A stretch of 64,000 nucleotides of DNA from Arthrobacter sp. StoSoilA2. Lineage in GTDB: Bacteria > Actinomycetota > Actinomycetes > Actinomycetales > Micrococcaceae. The position numbers and the translations under genes are program-made. Below the pieces are notes generated by a model. It was not told the DNA's origin. It did not search any database and saw only the letters and a list, made by a program, of their open reading frames with translations. The stretch spans positions 3,286,001 to 3,350,000 of the forward strand of contig NZ_AP024643.1 of assembly GCF_019977195.1 (NCBI RefSeq), in the 5' to 3' direction. Below, in pieces: positions 60,305 through 64,000 of this stretch; the stretch's first letter is position 1, and each line of letters opens with the position of its first letter.

Positions 60305-60961
60305 GTGGCTGACGGCACACGGGCAAACGATGGAGCACCAGCGAAGCAAGAACGGACTGGTTCGACGCGTTCAGCAAGGTTGCCCCGGGACGAGCGCCGC
60401 GCGCAGTTGCTGAACGCCGCCTTGGAAGTTTTCGTATCCAACGGCTTCCACGGTGCGGCCATGGACGAAATTGCCGAGACAGCACATGTGAGCAAGCCGG
60501 TCCTGTATCAGCACTTCCCTTCCAAGCGCGAGCTGTACATGGCACTGCTGGACAGCCACCTGGCCGCCCTGACCGATTTGATGCTCAATGCCCTGAACTC
60601 CACCACGGATAACAAAGAGCGCGTGAAGGCAGTCATGCGGGCCTACTACAGGTTCATCGCCGACGACGACCAAGCCCACCGCCTGGTTTTCGAGTCTGAC
60701 CTCATCAATGACCCCGATGTCAGCTCGCGCTTGGAAACGTTCAACAAAACGTTCGCCGACGCAGTGGCCCACGTCATCGCCGAGGACACCAAGTTGCCCC
60801 CTCTGGAGGCGCAGCTCCTTGGCCGCGGACTGGCAGGAATGGCGCAGGTCAGCGCCCGCTACTGGCTCGAAACCGATGGAAACCTCGACCTCGATGTAGC
60901 CAGTGATCTGATCTATCGTTTAGCTTGGCGCGGAATCAGTCGATTCCCCAAAGAGTCCTAA
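60305..60961 (+). CDS. TetR-family transcriptional regulator
   Basis: The 218-residue protein has an N-terminal TetR helix-turn-helix (AALEVFVSNGFHGAAMDEIA, then VSKPVLYQHFPSK near 55-68) and a helical ligand-binding domain. The GTG at 60305 has GGAAAGG upstream; the longer frame to 60227 overlaps the moeZ start region. It is divergent from moeZ and followed by the DUF3107 gene, the same arrangement as Rv3208/Rv3208A. Its ligand and targets are unknown; autoregulation is likely for this type. Confidence 0.88.
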   Translation: MADGTRANDGAPAKQERTGSTRSARLPRDERRAQLLNAALEVFVSNGFHGAAMDEIAETAHVSKPVLYQHFPSKRELYMALLDSHLAALTDLMLNALNSTTDNKERVKAVMRAYYRFIADDDQAHRLVFESDLINDPDVSSRLETFNKTFADAVAHVIAEDTKLPPLEAQLLGRGLAGMAQVSARYWLETDGNLDLDVASDLIYRLAWRGISRFPKES

Positions 60962-61011
60962 GCTACAAATAGAGGACTGACTTAAAACTTGATTGGCTTG
61001 GAGGCCTTGCT

Positions 61012-61236
61012 GTGGAAGTAAAGATCGGCATTCAGAATGTTGGCCGTGAAATTGTGCTCGAATCCGCACTCGATGCTGATGCTGTCGCCAAGATTGTCGG
61101 AGAGGCCATCTCCAAGGGATCGGATCTGCGGCTCACGGATGAGAAGGGCCGCCAGATCATCGTTCCCGGCAATGTGCTGGGCTACGTTGAAATTGGTGCC
61201 GAGGAAGTGCGCCGCGTCGGTTTCGGCGCACTCTAG
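61012..61236 (+). CDS. DUF3107 small protein
   Basis: The 74-residue protein is a conserved actinobacterial DUF3107 member (like Rv3208A/TB9.4): MEVKIGIQNVGREI at the start and GYVEIGAEEVRRVGFG at the end. It starts with GTG at 61012 behind GGAGG. It is soluble and of unknown function. It follows the TetR gene by 50 bp and probably shares its transcript. Confidence 0.88.
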   Translation: MEVKIGIQNVGREIVLESALDADAVAKIVGEAISKGSDLRLTDEKGRQIIVPGNVLGYVEIGAEEVRRVGFGAL

Positions 61237-61271
61237 CGGTTCCCGGTTACAGCTGCCGCTAAGGAGTCTCC

Positions 61272-61574
61272 ATGCTTTCACTCGTTGTGGTGGTTCTTGC
61301 CACGATCGCTACAGGATTCATCGTGTGGGCAAATGACAAGCGACACGGCAAGTACGGGATCGCATTGCCGGCGGGCGTTTCGGCAACCGTCGGCGTGCTC
61401 AGCTGGATAGCTTTCATCATGGCAGGCTTTGGTTACCAGCCCGGCCTGACCTGGATCCCCTGGGTCCTCCCCATCGTGTTGGGGACGGTCATCGCGATTG
61501 CCGTTGTGGTCTTTCTGGGCCGCAAGCGCACCCAGCATGACACCGCCGCCCTCACCAAAGCCCTGAGGCTCTAG
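61272..61574 (+). CDS. Small membrane protein
   Basis: The 100-residue protein has three predicted spans (about 1-18, 31-52 and 61-84) with short loops and a polar C-terminus. No family was recognised. AAGGAG precedes the ATG at 61272. It follows the DUF3107 gene by 35 bp and ends before a strong bidirectional terminator, so it is the last gene of the TetR-DUF3107 transcript. Confidence 0.75.
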   Translation: MLSLVVVVLATIATGFIVWANDKRHGKYGIALPAGVSATVGVLSWIAFIMAGFGYQPGLTWIPWVLPIVLGTVIAIAVVVFLGRKRTQHDTAALTKALRL

Positions 61575-61590
61575 GCACTGTTCACTCAAT

Positions 61591-61634
61591 AAACTTCGCT
61601 GGCCATCGCCCATGGGTGATGGCCAGCGAAGTTT
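61591..61634. terminator. Bidirectional terminator between convergent genes
   Basis: Seventeen-base perfect arms AAACTTCGCTGGCCATC and GATGGCCAGCGAAGTTT enclose ten bases. Two converging transcripts end here. Confidence 0.85.
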
Positions 61635-61639
61635 AACGT

Positions 61640-62026
61640 TCAATCCCGTTCAAGCCCCTGGGTAGCGACGCGGCTGCTGGGTAGCGATCCGGCTGCTGGG
61701 TAGCGATCCGGCTGCGCCTTGGCACCGGACGCCGCTGCCGCCTCGCTCACGGCGGTCGCAGCGGCGATGTCGCGTTGGGTCACCTGGCCCCCGGCGTCAT
61801 GGGAAACGTAACGCAGGAACACCTTGTTGTAACGCCAGTCAAGATCCGGATGGTGGTTCTGTTCCTCGGCAATCCGGCCAATGGCGGCGATGAGCGCCAA
61901 GGCGTCGGCCGCCGTTGAGGTTTTGAACACGGTCACGAGGCCGTCCTGGAGCTTCCAGTCCGGGAGGTCCTTGAGGGCGGCCTCCATGGCGACCTGGGTC
62001 AATTGCTCTTTCCTGTCAGCCACCAC
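61640..62026 (-). CDS. Pterin-4a-carbinolamine dehydratase with repeat-derived C-terminal tail
   Basis: This enzyme dehydrates 4a-hydroxytetrahydropterin made by aromatic amino acid hydroxylases. The 128-residue protein has the family motif HHPDLDWRYNKVFLRYVSHDAGG near 58-80. The core ends near residue 100, and the last 25-30 residues are encoded largely by three 19-bp tandem repeats read in three frames. The start is GTG at 62026 (or GTG at 62023), behind AAGGAG. It follows thiG by 11 bases, so it is probably in the thi operon, which is unusual for this family. phhB is a possible symbol. Confidence 0.9.
   Translation of the reverse strand: MVADRKEQLTQVAMEAALKDLPDWKLQDGLVTVFKTSTAADALALIAAIGRIAEEQNHHPDLDWRYNKVFLRYVSHDAGGQVTQRDIAAATAVSEAAAASGAKAQPDRYPAAGSLPSSRVATQGLERD
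61658..61714. repeat. Three tandem copies of a 19-bp unit
   Basis: CTGGGTAGCGATCCGGCTG occurs at 61677-61695 and 61696-61714, and with two changes at 61658-61676. It lies inside the 3' end of the pterin dehydratase gene. A 19-bp unit shifts frame at each copy. Confidence 0.95.
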
Positions 62027-62037
62027 GGCTCCTTCAT

Positions 62038-62835
62038 TCAGAGGAACTCTGCCCGGCCTTCCATGGCCGATGACGCGAGGGCGTGCTCCCGGCGCGGAAT
62101 ACGGCCAGCCTGCTTGGCCAGCCTACCGGCGATCACCGCGTGTTTGAAGGCTTCGCCCATCTGCACCGGATTCTGCGCACGGGTCACGGCTGTTGCCAGC
62201 AGGACAGCATCGCAGCCCAGCTCCATCGCAAGCGCGGCATCGGAGGCGGTCCCGATGCCGGCGTCGAGCACTACCGGTACGGAGGCCCGGGACACGATCA
62301 GTTCGATGTTGTGCGGGTTCAGGATGCCCAGCCCCGTTCCAATAGGCGAACCGAGGGGCATGACAGCTGTGGCGCCCAGGTTTTCCAGGCGCAGCGCCAG
62401 AACGGGATCGTCATTGGTGTAAGCGAAAACCTTGAAGCCGCGGTTCACCAGCTGTTCCGTGGCCTCAACGAGTTCCACCGCGTCCGGAAGAAGCGTGTGT
62501 TCATCGGCAATGACTTCCAATTTCACCCAGTCCGTCTCCAGGGCCTCCCGGGCGAGCTCCGCGGTCATCACGGCGTCCTTGGCAGTAAAACAGCCAGCCG
62601 TGTTCGGCAGGACCCGGATGTTGTGGTCCACCAGGAGCTGGAACAATGAACCTGTCTCGGCCGGTGAGTATCGGCGCATCGCAACAGTGGTCAATTCCGT
62701 TCCTGAAGCCAGGAGGGCTGCTCCCAACCCGTCCAGGCTCGGCGCACCACCGGTACCCATGATCAGGCGGGAGCCGAATTCGACGCCGTCGATCACCAAA
62801 GCGTCAGTGCTCACGTCAGTTTTTGCTGCGGTCAT
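62038..62835 (-). CDS. thiG: Thiazole synthase
   Basis: ThiG makes the thiamin thiazole from deoxyxylulose phosphate, dehydroglycine and ThiS thiocarboxylate. The 265-residue protein has the Schiff-base Lys105 in DWVKLEVI, SRLIMGTGG near 22-30 and PLGSPIGTGLGI near 184. It follows thiS by three bases. The dehydroglycine would come from ThiO, whose gene lies upstream, and MoeZ probably activates ThiS. Confidence 0.96.
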   Translation of the reverse strand: MTAAKTDVSTDALVIDGVEFGSRLIMGTGGAPSLDGLGAALLASGTELTTVAMRRYSPAETGSLFQLLVDHNIRVLPNTAGCFTAKDAVMTAELAREALETDWVKLEVIADEHTLLPDAVELVEATEQLVNRGFKVFAYTNDDPVLALRLENLGATAVMPLGSPIGTGLGILNPHNIELIVSRASVPVVLDAGIGTASDAALAMELGCDAVLLATAVTRAQNPVQMGEAFKHAVIAGRLAKQAGRIPRREHALASSAMEGRAEFL

Positions 62836-62838
62836 TTT

Positions 62839-63075
62839 TCAGCCTCCCTGGACTGCGGTTACGAGTTCGAGTTCGTCTCCATCGGCGAGCGCAGTCGCTG
62901 CCCATTGGCTGCGCGGCACAACCTCCGAATTACGTGCGACGGCGACACCCAGCTTGCCGCCGTCGGCTGCCTGTCCCCGGTGGTCCAGCGCGCGGCCTGT
63001 GATGGCACTGACGAGTGTGCTCACGGACGCGTCGTCCGCCACGGCGTGTTCGGAGCCGTTGAGTTTGATGTTCAT
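62839..63075 (-). CDS. thiS: Sulfur carrier protein ThiS
   Basis: The 78-residue ubiquitin-like protein ends in the Gly-Gly tail (AVQGG) that is adenylated and thiocarboxylated. It starts with MNIKLNG, and the ATG overlaps the thiO stop (ATGA). It lies in the order thiO-thiS-thiG; the likely activating enzyme is MoeZ at 59021-60220. Length is slightly above the usual 66 residues because of an internal insertion near residue 35. Confidence 0.95.
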   Translation of the reverse strand: MNIKLNGSEHAVADDASVSTLVSAITGRALDHRGQAADGGKLGVAVARNSEVVPRSQWAATALADGDELELVTAVQGG

Positions 63076-64000
63076 GGTGTGTCCTTGATTGCTGGTTGGA
63101 GGAGGTGATCCTGAGTTGCCGTAAATCGATCAGGCCGGAAAATGGACCATCGGGGGTCGGCTGGGCCGCTGATCAGTCCGCCTACGATTTTGGCGGCCAC
63201 AGGCGTCAAGAGAACGCCGTGGCGGAAGAACCCGGTGGCGATCACGAGACCGTCGATGGTGCCCCCGGGCCCGGTAACTCGTCCAAGTAGGGGTGCGTTG
63301 TCCGGTGTGCCTGGCCGTGCACGGGCTGTCGCTTCCAACAGTTCCAGCTCCGCCACGGCAGGAACCAACACTTGGGCGTCACGCAGGAGTTGATAGACGC
63401 CCCCGGCGGACACTGCGTTGCTGGACGCAGACAACCCGTCCTCCCGCTGGGTGGCTCCAATCACCACCGTTCCGTCGTCGCGGGGGACGATGTAGACCGG
63501 CACCCCGCGGACCATGCCCCGGATGGTGGATGTGAGCAGCGGCTGGAGGTGTTGGGGAACGCGCAGCCTGAGAATGTCGCCGTAAACGGGCCGCAGGGGC
63601 AGGTTGAGACCCTCGGGGAGACCGCCGATCCTGGCTGCATCCAGCCCGCAGGCGAGCACAGTCTCTGAGGCCCAAACAACGCGCCCGGCGCCCGAATCGA
63701 GCTGGACCCCGCAGACGCGTTCCCCGTCCCAGAGCAAACGGGACGCTTGGAACGGCAGGGCGAAACCGTCCTCCGCTCCGGAAACCCAGGTTGCGTCACT
63801 TGGTCCGTGGGCTGATAACCCGTCCAGGAGGCATCGTGCAAGGCGCCGCGGATCCACTTGGTGATCGGCCGGTATGTCGAAGGCACAGGAAATCCCGGGG
63901 CTGAGCAAAGGCTCGCGCTCGCGCGCTTCACGCAAAGACAGTGGCTCCACGCGCAGCCCCGCGGCCTGCTGGACCGTGCGGAGGTCTGCCAGCGCACGGC
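63072..64000 (-). CDS. thiO: Glycine oxidase ThiO, N-terminus cut by window edge
   Basis: ThiO oxidises glycine to iminoglycine for thiazole synthesis with FAD. The frame is open to 64000; the visible 309 residues lack the FAD-binding N-terminal GxGxxG. YIVPRDDGTVVIGATQREDG near the middle and GLVIATGFFRHGVLLTPVAAKIVGGLI near the end are conserved in ThiO. An in-frame GTG at 63950 is probably not the true start because the coding pattern continues upstream. The stop overlaps thiS. Confidence 0.92.
   Translation of the reverse strand, partial: RALADLRTVQQAAGLRVEPLSLREAREREPLLSPGISCAFDIPADHQVDPRRLARCLLDGLSAHGPSDATWVSGAEDGFALPFQASRLLWDGERVCGVQLDSGAGRVVWASETVLACGLDAARIGGLPEGLNLPLRPVYGDILRLRVPQHLQPLLTSTIRGMVRGVPVYIVPRDDGTVVIGATQREDGLSASSNAVSAGGVYQLLRDAQVLVPAVAELELLEATARARPGTPDNAPLLGRVTGPGGTIDGLVIATGFFRHGVLLTPVAAKIVGGLISGPADPRWSIFRPDRFTATQDHLLQPAIKDTP

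Overview
The window looks like a chromosomal segment from a high-GC actinobacterium of the Micrococcaceae, most likely an Arthrobacter or Paenarthrobacter relative. This is inferred from GTG/TTG starts, start-stop overlaps, the SigK/RskA pair, AdnAB, UvrD2, DUF3107 and the coproporphyrin-type haem pathway. It is almost entirely core genome. No prophage, CRISPR array or intact insertion sequence was seen; the only mobile remnant lies between two initiator tRNA genes.

Left part (1-22 kb). A zinc metallopeptidase is cut by the left edge. A sulfur/redox group follows: mnmA, a flavin-dependent ferredoxin-type reductase, a cysteine desulfurase, a Cys-rich winged-helix regulator and a DoxX-like membrane protein. 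The promoters of the reductase and DoxX genes carry the same 27-bp inverted repeat, and half of it lies in the regulator's own promoter, which suggests a small local regulon. Next come a lipoprotein, a diacylglycerol-kinase-type lipid kinase ending in a 15-bp tandem repeat, a J-domain protein, trmL, sigK-rskA, gluconate uptake and kinase genes, etfBA with a PIG-L deacetylase, and an envelope-stress group (HtrA-like protease, TPM-domain protein, PspA). A GntR/UTRA regulator closes this part.

Middle (22-42 kb). Two identical initiator tRNA genes flank a transposase fragment. Then follows a block whose order resembles the mycobacterial Rv3193c-Rv3204 region: UPF0182 protein, YlbL-like protease, zincin-like protein, YgjP-like peptidase, UvrD2, NudC, a degenerate aminoglycoside-phosphotransferase-like protein, AdnB, AdnA and an alkyltransferase-like protein. 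DNA repair and genome maintenance dominate. A DEDDh exonuclease follows.

Right part (42-64 kb). A polar amino-acid ABC transporter and an LpqI-like glycoside hydrolase precede a nearly complete haem pathway: hemA on the plus strand, and hemE-hemY-hemQ-cpfC-hemC-hemD-hemB, an LLM flavoprotein and hemL on the minus strand. Together they lead from glutamyl-tRNA to haem b through coproporphyrin III. After this come an SDR oxidoreductase, moeZ, a TetR regulator, DUF3107 and a small membrane protein, then pterin carbinolamine dehydratase and thiG-thiS-thiO, the last cut by the right edge. MoeZ could activate ThiS for thiazole synthesis, and the cysteine desulfurase could supply sulfur to MnmA and MoeZ.
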